Positions 24,917 to 33,810 of a DNA stretch of 64,000 nt are shown in pieces. The position numbers were made by a program, and so were the translations under genes. Source of the stretch: Kribbella amoyensis (GTDB taxonomy: Bacteria > Actinomycetota > Actinomycetes > Propionibacteriales > Kribbellaceae); NCBI RefSeq assembly GCF_007828865.1, contig NZ_VIVK01000002.1, forward strand, positions 682,001-746,000, in the 5' to 3' direction. The notes beneath the pieces were generated by a model. The model had not been told where the DNA came from and ran no database searches. It saw only the letters and a program-made list of their open reading frames with translations. Within the stretch, counting starts at the first letter, position 1. Each line of letters starts with the position of its first letter.

Positions 24917-25285
24917 GTGAACCAGCAACCTGTCTTCGACAAGCAGGACCAGCTCGACAAGGTCGAGGCCGGCCTGCTGCAGGGGGAGTCCGTGCTCGCG
25001 GTGTACGACGCGATCGGGGCGGGGACCGGGTTCATCGGCCTGACGAACAAGCGCATCGTCATCCAGGACAACTCGTTCGTCGGCAAGCGGACGGCGCTGA
25101 CCAGCATCCCGTACCAGCAGGTGCAATCCGTGTCCTACGTGTCGGACAAGTCGGTACTCGGCAAGTTCGCGTCGTCGAGCACGATCGCCGTCCAGGTGGG
25201 CGGCGCGCTGCACGAGGTGCAGTTCCGCAGTCACGACAAGGCGGTGCACGCGCACAACATCGTGCTGTGGAACATCATGCGCTGA
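24917..25285 (+). CDS. Small PH-like domain protein
   Basis: Cytoplasmic protein of 122 residues with a bacterial pleckstrin-homology-like fold: a helix (DKQDQLDKVEAGLLQGESVL) followed by seven or so strands (VLAVYDAIG, GFIGLTNKRIVIQDNS, ALTSIPYQQVQSVSYVSD, STIAVQVGGALHEVQF) and a C-terminal helix (AVHAHNIVLWNIMR). GTG 24917 is chosen for GAGGGAG at 24906-24912; GTG 24881 is an alternative. It sits between glgB and mak on the opposite strand. Its function is unknown, and a role in glucan metabolism is only positional. Confidence 0.82.
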   Translation: MNQQPVFDKQDQLDKVEAGLLQGESVLAVYDAIGAGTGFIGLTNKRIVIQDNSFVGKRTALTSIPYQQVQSVSYVSDKSVLGKFASSSTIAVQVGGALHEVQFRSHDKAVHAHNIVLWNIMR

Positions 25286-25292
25286 GCACCGG

Positions 25293-25322
25293 CCCCGGAC
25301 GCTCCGCGCCGAGCGTCCGGGG
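25293..25322. terminator. Bidirectional terminator between PH-like gene and mak
   Basis: CCCCGGACGCTC (25293-25304), loop CGCGCC, GAGCGTCCGGGG (25311-25322): perfect 12-base stem in the 42-base gap between two convergent genes. It can serve both. No long T-run follows on either side, as is common in high-GC actinobacteria. Confidence 0.8.
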
Positions 25323-25327
25323 ATCGT

Positions 25328-26743
25328 CTATTCGGCCGCGCTGAGCTGGGCCGCGGCCGCCAGCGGGATCGGCAGCCAGGTCGGGCGGTTCCGGGCCTCG
25401 TACAGGGTTTCGTAGACGACCTTGTCGGCCAGGAAGGCGCTGAGCAGGACGCCCTGGTCGCGCGGGTCGGTGTTCGCGACCTCGGCGTACCCGTCGCAGA
25501 AGGCGTTGCGGTTGCGGTTCGCCCACTCGGCCGCGCGGTACGCGATCTGCTGGTCGCCGTGGTGATCGGAGAGCAACGACCGGGCCGCGTAGTCGAACGA
25601 GCGCAGGATGCCCGCGACGTCCTTGATCGTGGTGTCCAGCGCCCGCCGCTCGGGCAGCGACTTGGCCGGCTCCCCTTCGAAGTCGATCAGCTTCCAGCCC
25701 TCGATCGTGCGCAGCACCTGACCCAGGTGGAAGTCACCGTGGATCCGCTGCACCGGCACCGGTTGCCCGTACGCCGCCAGCGCGTCGAACGCCCGGCGCA
25801 ACCCCGGGACGTACGGCTGCAGCTCGGGGATCTGCGCCGCGGCGTGGTCCAGCCGGCGCTGCATCGCCGCCGCGTGCTCGACCATCTGGCTCGGCTCCCA
25901 CACGTCGGTGGGCAGCGCCTTCGCCAGCTCCGCGTGCACCTGGGCCGTACTCGCCCCGAGCCGGTGCGACTCACCCGCGAAGTCGCCGCCGACCTCCTCG
26001 GCGTGCAGGTCCGCCTCGGCGTACAGGTCCCGGACCGAGGTGGTCGCGTACGACCAGCCGTCGGTCGCGTTCTTCTGGAACGCCGTCATCATCGCCAGGT
26101 CACCGGTGTCGGTGCCACCACCGGCCCGCGGCCACGAACCGCGGGCCCAGCCGAGCACCTCGGGGACCAGCTCGGACCCCGCCTCGGTGAGCGCCGACTC
26201 GATCTCGACGCCGGGATTGCTCCCGGGCTCGAGCCGGCGGAACACCTTCAGCAGTGCGGTGTCGCCGAACACCAGCGACGTGTTGCTCTGCTCGACCGTG
26301 AGCACCAGCGACTGCGCGTCGTCCGGGACCACGATCGTGCGCTCCGGCGAGTGCACCGGATGGAACTCCAGCCCGTCCAGCTGCCGCCCGTGCGTCACCG
26401 CGTCCAGCCAGTACGGCGTCGCTTCCTTGTCGTGCAGCGCGTCGTACACCCAGACCTGGGCGTCGTCGAGATCCTGCTCGTCCCAGTCACCCACCAGCGC
26501 GTGACCGAGGTGCTCGGCCGGCGCCGGGTGATAGCTGAGCGGCATCTGGTACACGCGGATGGGGAACTCGGCGCCGGGCGGACCGGAGCAGTACACGAAT
26601 CCGATCCGGACCGCGGGCCAGACGCCCTCGCCGGACAGCCACGCGGACGTGGCCATCGCGTCGACGCGGACGTCGTGTCCCTTCTCACCGAACCAGCGCT
26701 GGTTGGCACAGAAGGACTGGACCTGGTCCAGATGCGAAGTCAC
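25328..26743 (-). CDS. mak: Maltokinase
   Basis: Maltokinase of 471 residues. It uses ATP to make alpha-maltose 1-phosphate, the substrate of GlgE. The N-terminal half is the typical maltokinase cap (FCANQRWFGEKG, residues 11-22). The C-terminal kinase lobe has RIHGDFHLGQVLRT with the catalytic Asp and WKLIDFEGEPAKSLPERR with the metal-binding Asp. Its GTG start overlaps the treS stop (GTGA), so translation is coupled and TreS can hand maltose directly to the kinase. Length agrees with stand-alone maltokinases of 440-470 residues. Confidence 0.95.
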   Translation of the reverse strand: MTSHLDQVQSFCANQRWFGEKGHDVRVDAMATSAWLSGEGVWPAVRIGFVYCSGPPGAEFPIRVYQMPLSYHPAPAEHLGHALVGDWDEQDLDDAQVWVYDALHDKEATPYWLDAVTHGRQLDGLEFHPVHSPERTIVVPDDAQSLVLTVEQSNTSLVFGDTALLKVFRRLEPGSNPGVEIESALTEAGSELVPEVLGWARGSWPRAGGGTDTGDLAMMTAFQKNATDGWSYATTSVRDLYAEADLHAEEVGGDFAGESHRLGASTAQVHAELAKALPTDVWEPSQMVEHAAAMQRRLDHAAAQIPELQPYVPGLRRAFDALAAYGQPVPVQRIHGDFHLGQVLRTIEGWKLIDFEGEPAKSLPERRALDTTIKDVAGILRSFDYAARSLLSDHHGDQQIAYRAAEWANRNRNAFCDGYAEVANTDPRDQGVLLSAFLADKVVYETLYEARNRPTWLPIPLAAAAQLSAAE

Positions 26744-28449
26744 GAAGAGCTCTCCTCACGATCAGCCGGGTTCACCGGCAGACGGAACCAGTAGAAGCCG
26801 TAGGCGCCCAGGGTGAGCAGGTACGGCAGTTCCCCGATGGCCGGGAAGTGCACGCCGCCGAGCATCTCGATCGGCTCCACGCCCTGCCACTGGCGCAGGT
26901 CCAGCTCGATCGGCTGCGGGAACCGCGACAGGTTGTTGACGCAGAGCACCACGTCGTCGCCGAACTCGCGCACGTACGAGAGCACGCTCGGGTTGGAACC
27001 GCCCAGGTCCGTGAAGGTACCCATCCCGAAACAGGGGTGCTGTTTGCGGGTCTGGATCATCCGCCGGGTCCAGTGCAGCAGCGAGGACGAGTTCTCCATC
27101 TCGGCCTCGACGTTCACCGCCTGGTAGCCGTAGACCGGGTCCATGATCACCGGCAGGCTGAGCTTGCCGGGGGTCGCGGTGGAGAACGACGCGTTCCGGT
27201 CCGGCGACCACTGCATCGGGGTCCGGACCCCGTCGCGGTCACCGAGCCAGATGTTGTCGCCCATCCCGATCTCGTCGCCGTAGTAGAGGATCGGCGAGCC
27301 GGGCAGCGACAGCAGCATCGCGGTGAACAGTTCCATCCGGTTCACGTCGTTGTCGAGCAACGGCGCGAGCCGGCGGCGGATGCCGATGTTCGCCTTCATC
27401 CGCGGGTCCTGGGCGTACTCGCCCCACATGTAGTCGCGCTCTTCGTCGCTGACCATCTCCAGCGTCAGCTCGTCGTGGTTGCGCAGGAAGATGCCCCACT
27501 GGCAGGTGTCCGGGATCTCCGGGGTCTGCGCCAGGATCTCCGAGATCGGGAACCGCGACTCGCGCCGCACGCCCATGAAGATGCGCGGCATCACCGGGAA
27601 GTGGAACGCCATCTGGCACTCGTCGCCGCCGCCCTCGCGGTCACCGAAGTACTCGACCACGTCGGCCGGCCACTGGTTCGCCTCGCACAGCAGCACGCGG
27701 TCGCTGTAGTTGGCGTCGACCTCCTTGCGGACCCGCTTGAGGAACTCGTGCGTCCGCGGCAGGTTCTCGCAGTTGGTGCCCTCCTCCTCGAACAGGTACG
27801 GCACCGCGTCCAGCCGGAAGCCGTCCACGCCGAGGTCCAGCCAGAACTTCAGCGCCTCGATCATCGCGTCGCCGACGGCGGGGTTCTCGAAGTTCAGGTC
27901 GGGCTGGTTGGAGTAGAACCGGTGCCAGAAGTACTGGCCGCGGACCGGGTCCCAGGTCCAGTTCGAGGTCTCGGTGTCGACGAAGATGATCCGGGCGTCG
28001 GAGTACTGGTCGTCGCCGTCGGACCAGACGTAGAAGTCGCCGTACGGGCCGTCCGGATCGGTACGCGACGCCTGGAACCAGGGGTGCTGGTCCGAGGTGT
28101 GGTTCATCACGAAGTCGACGATGATCCGGATCCCGCGCGCGTGCGCGGCCTCCATGAACGCGGCGAAGTCGGCGATCGTGCCGACCTCGGGCATCACGTT
28201 GGTGTAGTCGGAGATGTCGTACCCGCCGTCCCGCAACGGGGATGGGTAGAACGGGGGTAACCAGAGACAGTCCACGCCGAGCCACTCGAGGTAGTCGAGC
28301 TTCTCGGTCAAGCCTTGCAGGTCGCCGATGCCGTCGGCGTTCGAGTCCTTGAACGACCGCACGAGGACTTCGTAGAAGACGGCCCGTTTGAACCACAGCG
28401 GGTCACTCTTCGTCAGTCCGTGGTGCTGCTCCGGCAGCATGTCGGTCAC
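26740..28449 (-). CDS. treS: Maltose alpha-D-glucosyltransferase / trehalose synthase
   Basis: Trehalose synthase of 569 residues; it interconverts trehalose and maltose. GH13 landmarks: FYEVLVRSFKDSNADGIGD, IIVDFVMNHTSDQHPWFQ, the nucleophile Asp in VDGFRLDAVPYLFEEEGT, the acid Glu in VLLCEANQWPADV and the third acid in FLRNHDELTLEMV. The GTG at 28449 is chosen because GGAGGTGA lies five bases upstream of it; ATG 28461 and ATG 28440 are alternatives. A TAGGTT -10 box at 28489-28484 (minus strand) probably starts the treS-mak transcript. In the GlgE pathway it feeds maltose to Mak. It lacks a fused kinase, the two activities being separate genes here. Confidence 0.96.
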   Translation of the reverse strand: MTDMLPEQHHGLTKSDPLWFKRAVFYEVLVRSFKDSNADGIGDLQGLTEKLDYLEWLGVDCLWLPPFYPSPLRDGGYDISDYTNVMPEVGTIADFAAFMEAAHARGIRIIVDFVMNHTSDQHPWFQASRTDPDGPYGDFYVWSDGDDQYSDARIIFVDTETSNWTWDPVRGQYFWHRFYSNQPDLNFENPAVGDAMIEALKFWLDLGVDGFRLDAVPYLFEEEGTNCENLPRTHEFLKRVRKEVDANYSDRVLLCEANQWPADVVEYFGDREGGGDECQMAFHFPVMPRIFMGVRRESRFPISEILAQTPEIPDTCQWGIFLRNHDELTLEMVSDEERDYMWGEYAQDPRMKANIGIRRRLAPLLDNDVNRMELFTAMLLSLPGSPILYYGDEIGMGDNIWLGDRDGVRTPMQWSPDRNASFSTATPGKLSLPVIMDPVYGYQAVNVEAEMENSSSLLHWTRRMIQTRKQHPCFGMGTFTDLGGSNPSVLSYVREFGDDVVLCVNNLSRFPQPIELDLRQWQGVEPIEMLGGVHFPAIGELPYLLTLGAYGFYWFRLPVNPADREESSS

Positions 28450-28813
28450 GCTCACCTCCATCGGGTGTCATCCCCTCGGTCCAAACCTAGCGGTACTGCG
28501 GGCTGCGGCCACCGGGGCTACCGGCGACGCGCGGGCGGACACCGCGCCGAGGGGTGCTCCGGTTCCCGTACCCGGTCGCCGGGCTTTCAAAAGGGGACCC
28601 GCAGCACGGCACTCCGAGGGTGTCCGTGGTGGGTGGTTGACGCCGTGGGAGGGGCGGCCCGGGCCGGCGTTCCGCCAAGTGTGACGGTGCTTTGCCAGTA
28701 CAAGCAAATAGGCGCTCGGAGACCTTGACACGGCATCGATTCGTTATCTGATTCGCGTTGCTTTTCGCTCCGCCGGCCGTTGTTCTAGGGCACTTTTCGC
28801 GGCGTGGGACGGC
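28450..28813. other. Intergenic stretch upstream of treS
   Basis: About 360 bases without a convincing gene. The right part is less GC-rich and holds TTGACA (28725-28730), 16 bases, TCTGAT (28747-28752), a fair promoter reading rightward, which would run antisense to the small basic protein gene. An 87-codon minus-strand frame lacks a ribosome-binding site. No tRNA fold was seen. Confidence 0.5.
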
Positions 28814-29020
28814 TCAGCGGGTTCGCTCACCGCGGTTGCGCCCGATCCGTCCGGCCGCCTTCCGGCCACCGGACCGCAGCCGTCCCGCGCCCTTGCGGGT
28901 GGCGCCCCGGGCGTCCGCGACCCCGTCCCGCGGATCCAGCGCCTTCTCCTCGGCCGGCTTCTTCCCGACCGACCCTTGACCGGCCGGCTTCTTCCCGGAG
29001 TCCTCGGCGTTCTCCTGCAC
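28814..29020 (-). CDS. Small basic hypothetical protein
   Basis: Protein of 68 residues, very rich in Lys, Arg and Gly with no hydrophobic segment; probably disordered and nucleic-acid or polyanion binding, but I do not recognise it. Evidence that it is real: GTG 29020 is preceded by a perfect AAGGAGGT with six bases spacing. It is the last gene of a leftward run (arfA-like, arfB-like, arfC-like, hicB, hicA) and starts 61 bases after hicA. Confidence 0.65.
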   Translation of the reverse strand: MQENAEDSGKKPAGQGSVGKKPAEEKALDPRDGVADARGATRKGAGRLRSGGRKAAGRIGRNRGERTR

Positions 29021-29081
29021 TCCGGTACCTCCTTGTTCGTGACGGTGGGTCCGGCGCCCGCGCGGCGCCGGACCCGAAACC

Positions 29082-29462
29082 TCAGCCGCCTAGACCCTGG
29101 CCCTGGCCACGGGACGACGGGCCGCCGTGCTGACGGCTCTGCTCGCCGGAGCCACCGCGCCCCTGGCCGCTGCCGGCCCGAGGAATACCGTCGCTCGCCA
29201 GCCGCATGGCGTGGTCGACCTCCTGCTCGTTCCCACTCCCGAGCACCAGCTGGTCGTCGGCCCCCTTGCCCATGCCGCTTTGGCGCTGGATGGATTTCCA
29301 GGTGTTGCCGTTGATCTCCTTACCGTGGTTCGGGACGGTGACCGACGTGCCCTTCTCGTCCTGCCAAACCTCGTGGCTGCCCTTGCCGCGATCCTTGAGC
29401 TTGGAGAAGCCGGCGTCCTTGAGCTCCTTCTCGGCATCCTTGCGTTTCTTGGGTGGAGTCAT
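29082..29462 (-). CDS. hicA: HicA-family toxin with glycine-rich C-terminal extension
   Basis: mRNA-interferase-type toxin of the HicA family, 126 residues against the usual 60-80. Residues 1-65 carry the whole HicA double-stranded-RNA-binding-like fold: KELKDAGFSKLKDRGKGSHE VW with the catalytic His in GSH, then TVPNHGKEINGNTWKSIQRQ. The last ~55 residues are a low-complexity Gly/Gln/Ser-rich tail (GSGQGRGGSG, GQGQGLGG) that is not part of the family. The ATG overlaps the hicB stop by one base. The toxin would cleave translated mRNA unless bound by HicB. The long tail may alter activity or localisation. Confidence 0.8.
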   Translation of the reverse strand: MTPPKKRKDAEKELKDAGFSKLKDRGKGSHEVWQDEKGTSVTVPNHGKEINGNTWKSIQRQSGMGKGADDQLVLGSGNEQEVDHAMRLASDGIPRAGSGQGRGGSGEQSRQHGGPSSRGQGQGLGG

Positions 29463-29674
29463 CAGCCGTTCACCTCGACGGTCACGGTGAGCTGCTCGGG
29501 CACACCGACCACGTCGGCGAGCGCGGCGATGGCCTCCTTGAGGTCTTCGATCGCGGCCTCGCGGGTAGCGCCTTCGCCGTTCGCGAACGACTTCGGCGTC
29601 AACGCCGCCTCGGCACTCCAGGTGCCGTTCTCGTCCTCGACGACGAGGAAGGAAACCGTGATGTCACGCTGCAC
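29462..29674 (-). CDS. hicB: HicB-family antitoxin
   Basis: Antitoxin of the HicB family, 70 residues, with the partial RNase-H-like fold (SFLVVEDENGTWSAEAALTP, SFANGEGATREAAIEDLKEA). It has no C-terminal DNA-binding domain, so it is the short type that neutralises HicA but cannot by itself autoregulate. GTG 29674 follows TAGGAGG with five bases between. The gene precedes hicA and overlaps it by one base. Order hicB-hicA is the reverse of E. coli and is found in many other genomes. Confidence 0.8.
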   Translation of the reverse strand: MQRDITVSFLVVEDENGTWSAEAALTPKSFANGEGATREAAIEDLKEAIAALADVVGVPEQLTVTVEVNG

Positions 29675-29730
29675 TTCCGCCTCCTACTTCAGCTGCTCTG
29701 TTTGCCGGAGATCGTAGGTCGGCGCCGGGG

Positions 29731-30330
29731 TCAATCCCGGCGTGGCGGGGACTTGCGCGGTTTGCGGACGTACTTGGTGAATCCGGCGCGTTCGGCGTCG
29801 GCCTCGGTGCGGAACCAGACCTCGGGCTTGGTCCGGCCGTAGTACGGCGAATCGGGGGTGTGGAAGAGCATCGAGCCCGCGTTGCCCTTGATGGTGAAAC
29901 CGTCCGGCGGTCCCTGGTGCGGAACGGCATCCGCGGACCCCGGGCCGTACTTGCCGGGCGGTACCTCGTCGGCCGTCGGTGCTTCCGCTGGAATGTCCGG
30001 GGGCACGTCTTCGAGCAGCTCGGCCGGGTCGTCGAACAACGTGGGCTCGGGCGTGACCGGTACCTCCATCCGCCGAGAGAAGACCGGTCGCACGACCTCT
30101 TCCCGCGCCGGCTCTTCCCGCGCAGGCGCCGTCGCCTCGGGTCGGGCGGCCGGCGCCGAGCCCGCGGCGATCCCCGCGCCGACGAGGACCTTCTCCTCCG
30201 CGGCCTCCTGGGCGACGGGCGCGGTCGGAGTCGGGTGGGGCCGGCGGTTGAGGAGGAACCAGGTGATCGCGGCGCCGAGCAGGAAGGCGAGCAGCTCCCA
30301 TGGCCAGTTCTGCCGGAGCAGGCCGCCCAT
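29731..30330 (-). CDS. ArfC-like membrane protein with sunset-type C-terminal domain
   Basis: Single-pass membrane protein of 199 residues. One N-terminal membrane helix (LLAFLLGAAITWFLL, ~residues 11-25) is followed by a Pro/Ala/Glu-rich linker and a C-terminal conserved domain with IKGNAGSMLFHTPDSPYY, VWFRTEADAERAGFTKYV. That domain matches my knowledge of ArfC (sunset domain) proteins of the mycobacterial arfABC operon. The context agrees: an OmpA/BON protein and a tiny membrane protein lie directly upstream, overlapping by TGATG. Its role is unknown beyond a possible link to cell-envelope function. Confidence 0.75.
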   Translation of the reverse strand: MGGLLRQNWPWELLAFLLGAAITWFLLNRRPHPTPTAPVAQEAAEEKVLVGAGIAAGSAPAARPEATAPAREEPAREEVVRPVFSRRMEVPVTPEPTLFDDPAELLEDVPPDIPAEAPTADEVPPGKYGPGSADAVPHQGPPDGFTIKGNAGSMLFHTPDSPYYGRTKPEVWFRTEADAERAGFTKYVRKPRKSPPRRD

Positions 30331-30440
30331 CACCGGGCGTTCCGCGACGGCGCGATGCGGTACGCGAGCCATGCGGCGGCGCTGCCGGCGGCGAAGGCGG
30401 CCAGTAGCAGGAACCACACCTGGGCGAACAGCCAACTCAT
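30330..30440 (-). CDS. ArfB-like 36-residue membrane protein
   Basis: Very short protein of 36 residues with one membrane helix (WFLLLAAFAAGSAAAWLAY) and a basic tail. ATG 30440 follows AAGGA. It starts eight bases after the OmpA-family stop and its stop overlaps the ArfC-like start (TGATG). In mycobacteria the middle gene of arfABC likewise encodes a tiny membrane protein, so this is probably its equivalent. Sequence similarity over so short a helix proves nothing. Confidence 0.65.
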   Translation of the reverse strand: MSWLFAQVWFLLLAAFAAGSAAAWLAYRIAPSRNAR

Positions 30441-30448
30441 CTCAGTCC

Positions 30449-31474
30449 TTACGGCACTCGAATCTCGACCCGGCGGTTGGCGATCCGGCCGGCGGCGGTC
30501 CGGTTGGACGCCAGCGGCAGCAGTTCGCCGTACCCGCGGCTGATCAGCCGGTCGGCCGGGATACCCAGCCGGACCAGGGTGGCCTTCGCGGTGTCGGCCC
30601 GCCGCTGCGACAGCGGCTTGCTGGTCGCCGGGTCCCCGAGGTTGTCGGTGTGACCGGCGATCTCGATCCGCGCGGTGGGGCAGCTGCGGATCAGCGCCGC
30701 CGCCCGCGGGAGCGAGGGCCGGGACGCCTCGTTGACGAGGGCGGTCCCGGAAAGGAAGACGATCTTGTTCCGGCTCATCAGCCGGGCCAGCCGGGTCTCG
30801 AACGTCCGGCACGCCTCGCTGACCGGCGGCTTGCCCGTCCCCGGCACCCGCAGCTGGTTGGCGATCACCGCACCCGGCGCGGCCTTCGCGGCGGCCCGGG
30901 CGGCGGTCGCCTTCGTGGCCTGGTCCGCGACCTGCCCGCTGAGCGTGACGGTCGAGCCGTCGTAGCTGACCGAGGCGTCGCCCTTCGCGGCGGACAGCGC
31001 GCGGACGAGTGCGGACAACGCCATCGTGCTGGGCAGCCCGGTCGCCTCGTCGACGCTGACCTGGTCGACGAACTCGGTGCCCTCGGGGAGCAACGAGTTC
31101 ACGTCGGCCAGGACCGTCTCCTTGGCGGCCTGGTCCCGGACCACGGCCTGGACGGTGAATGTCGACCCGGTCCGCCGGACCGCGAAAGGCGCGATAGTCC
31201 GCTCGTCCGATGCCGTCGTCTGCGCCGGAGAGGATTGCGCCGGCGTGGACGGTACGGGCGTCGAGGTCGCCTGGGCTTCGGTGCTGCCGGTGTCCCGGTC
31301 GTCGGCGCTGGCGGCGCGCAGACCTTCGCCCTTCCAGGCGACCAGCAGCGTCGTGAGGACCAGCGGCACGATCAGCAGAGCGAGCAGCCAGACCACGCCG
31401 GGCCGCCGGGCGAGCTTGCTGCTCGCCGTGGCCGGAGTGGTGTCGGACCGGCTGTCGTCCGCGGATCCAGGCAC
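30449..31474 (-). CDS. OmpA-family protein with BON domain (ArfA/OmpATb-like)
   Basis: Membrane-anchored envelope protein of 341 residues. A cytoplasmic start of about 27 residues is followed by one membrane helix (VVWLLALLIVPLVLTTLLV), a Thr/Ser/Pro-rich linker, a region with BON-type repeats (~residues 95-215; VSYDGSTVTLSGQVADQAT KATA) and a C-terminal OmpA peptidoglycan-binding domain (IEIAGHTDNLGDPATSKPLS, LISRGYGELLPLASN). This is the plan of mycobacterial OmpATb/ArfA. GTG 31474 follows GGAGGAACA. It heads an operon with ArfB- and ArfC-like genes. Expected function is binding peptidoglycan and envelope adaptation; pore formation by the mycobacterial protein is debated. Confidence 0.85.
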   Translation of the reverse strand: MPGSADDSRSDTTPATASSKLARRPGVVWLLALLIVPLVLTTLLVAWKGEGLRAASADDRDTGSTEAQATSTPVPSTPAQSSPAQTTASDERTIAPFAVRRTGSTFTVQAVVRDQAAKETVLADVNSLLPEGTEFVDQVSVDEATGLPSTMALSALVRALSAAKGDASVSYDGSTVTLSGQVADQATKATAARAAAKAAPGAVIANQLRVPGTGKPPVSEACRTFETRLARLMSRNKIVFLSGTALVNEASRPSLPRAAALIRSCPTARIEIAGHTDNLGDPATSKPLSQRRADTAKATLVRLGIPADRLISRGYGELLPLASNRTAAGRIANRRVEIRVP

Positions 31475-31732
31475 TGTTCCTCCGTCGAGCGGTCAGGTGT
31501 GACCGTGCGCGGTGACACTACTCCGTTGAGCGCCTGCTCCGCACGTGAAACCACCGTGATGAGACCGCTCCGAGGTCCCGCCTGGCCGAGCGTCCGGAAA
31601 CCGGGCTGCCGGGGTTGCCGGAGAAGCGAGAGATGAACGCGCGACCATTTTTATTTGTGTTGCTTCTTTTCTTAACCGCTCGTACTGAGTAGTGTGCGCT
31701 CTGTCCCTCTCCGCCCCCCAGGAGGAACAACT

Positions 31733-33008
<1,276 letters not shown>

Positions 33009-33010
<2 letters not shown>

Positions 33011-33034
33011 TCGGTCACCGGCCCGGTACCGATC
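33009..33034 (+). terminator. Terminator of the chitinase gene
   Basis: GATCGGT (33009-33015) pairs with ACCGATC (33028-33034); inner ACCGG/CCGGT pairing with one bulge extends the stem. The hairpin begins inside the stop codon region of the chitinase gene and is not followed by a T-run. Confidence 0.6.
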
Positions 33035-33201
33035 CGGCGCCCGGTCCTCCTGACCCAAACTGGTCAAGGGATCGGGCGCTGGTCGTTGCGCCACTACTAC
33101 GGCCGGCGTGGGATCGGCGGCCGTCCCGGCGTGCCGCGGGCGAAGCGGTGGCCGGAGTCGGACAGGTCGCATATGTGCCACCCGGGTCCGCGGGCTTTCC
33201 C

Positions 33202-33230
33202 TTGACTTGCCCTTCGCGGTTGAGCGTACT
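33202..33230 (+). promoter_or_regulatory. Promoter of receiverless regulator 1
   Basis: TTGACT (33202-33207), 17 bases, CGTACT (33225-33230) upstream of the regulator gene at 33273, giving a leader of roughly 35 bases with GGAGGGG as ribosome-binding site. So the gene has its own promoter after the chitinase terminator. Confidence 0.55.
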
Positions 33231-33272
33231 TGTGCTGCGCTGACCCGGTACGTGGATGGATGGAGGGGCTCC

Positions 33273-33809
33273 ATGGAGAGGCTGCCGGACTCGTCGTTGA
33301 TCATCGGTGTCGCCACGTCCACCGCCGAGCGGGTGCACCTGACCCGCCTGCTGAGCGGGGCCGAGGCGCTGCTGCTCGTGTCCAGCGCGGACCAGGCCCG
33401 CGCCTTCCTCGACCTGACGACCGCGGCCGGACCGGTCGGACCGGTTGCCGAGTTGGTCGCCCAGGTCGGTCCGGCGGACGAGGACGAGACCGACTACGCG
33501 GCCGACGTCGTCGAACTGCCGGCCGGACTCCGGCTGGACGACCAGCGCCGGGTGGTCCGCTGGAAGGACCGCGAGGTCCCGCTGACCCGGCTGGAGCACG
33601 ACTTCCTCACCTGCCTGGTCCGGCATCCCGGCCAGGTCTGGACGTACCAGAAACTCCACCACGCCGTCTGGGGCAACGAACACCTCGGCCACGGCTCGCA
33701 CATCCACTCGGTGGTGAAACGCCTCCGCCAGAAGCTCGCCGAACTCGGCGCCGCCGTCACGATCCACGCGGTCCGCGGCGTGGGCTTCCACCTGCTCCCC
33801 GCGGCCTGA
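33273..33809 (+). CDS. Receiverless OmpR/PhoB-type winged-helix regulator 1
   Basis: DNA-binding protein of 178 residues. The C-terminal ~95 residues are an OmpR/PhoB winged helix (REVPLTRLEHDFLTCLVRHP, VWTYQKLHHAVWG, VHSVVKRLRQKL-like, HAVRGVGFHLLP). The N-terminal ~85 residues are not a normal receiver: no acidic pocket, no phosphorylatable Asp at the usual place, but the short stretch LLLVSSADQARAFLDL. It may sense by another route or act constitutively. A paralogue at 39657 has the same layout. ATG 33273 follows GGAGGGG. It lies downstream of the chitinase gene on the same strand. Confidence 0.85.
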   Translation: MERLPDSSLIIGVATSTAERVHLTRLLSGAEALLLVSSADQARAFLDLTTAAGPVGPVAELVAQVGPADEDETDYAADVVELPAGLRLDDQRRVVRWKDREVPLTRLEHDFLTCLVRHPGQVWTYQKLHHAVWGNEHLGHGSHIHSVVKRLRQKLAELGAAVTIHAVRGVGFHLLPAA

Positions 33810-33810
33810 G

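Noticed and set aside
28468..28731. An 87-codon minus-strand frame upstream of treS
   Set aside because: No ribosome-binding site, no motif, and it overlaps the likely treS promoter region.
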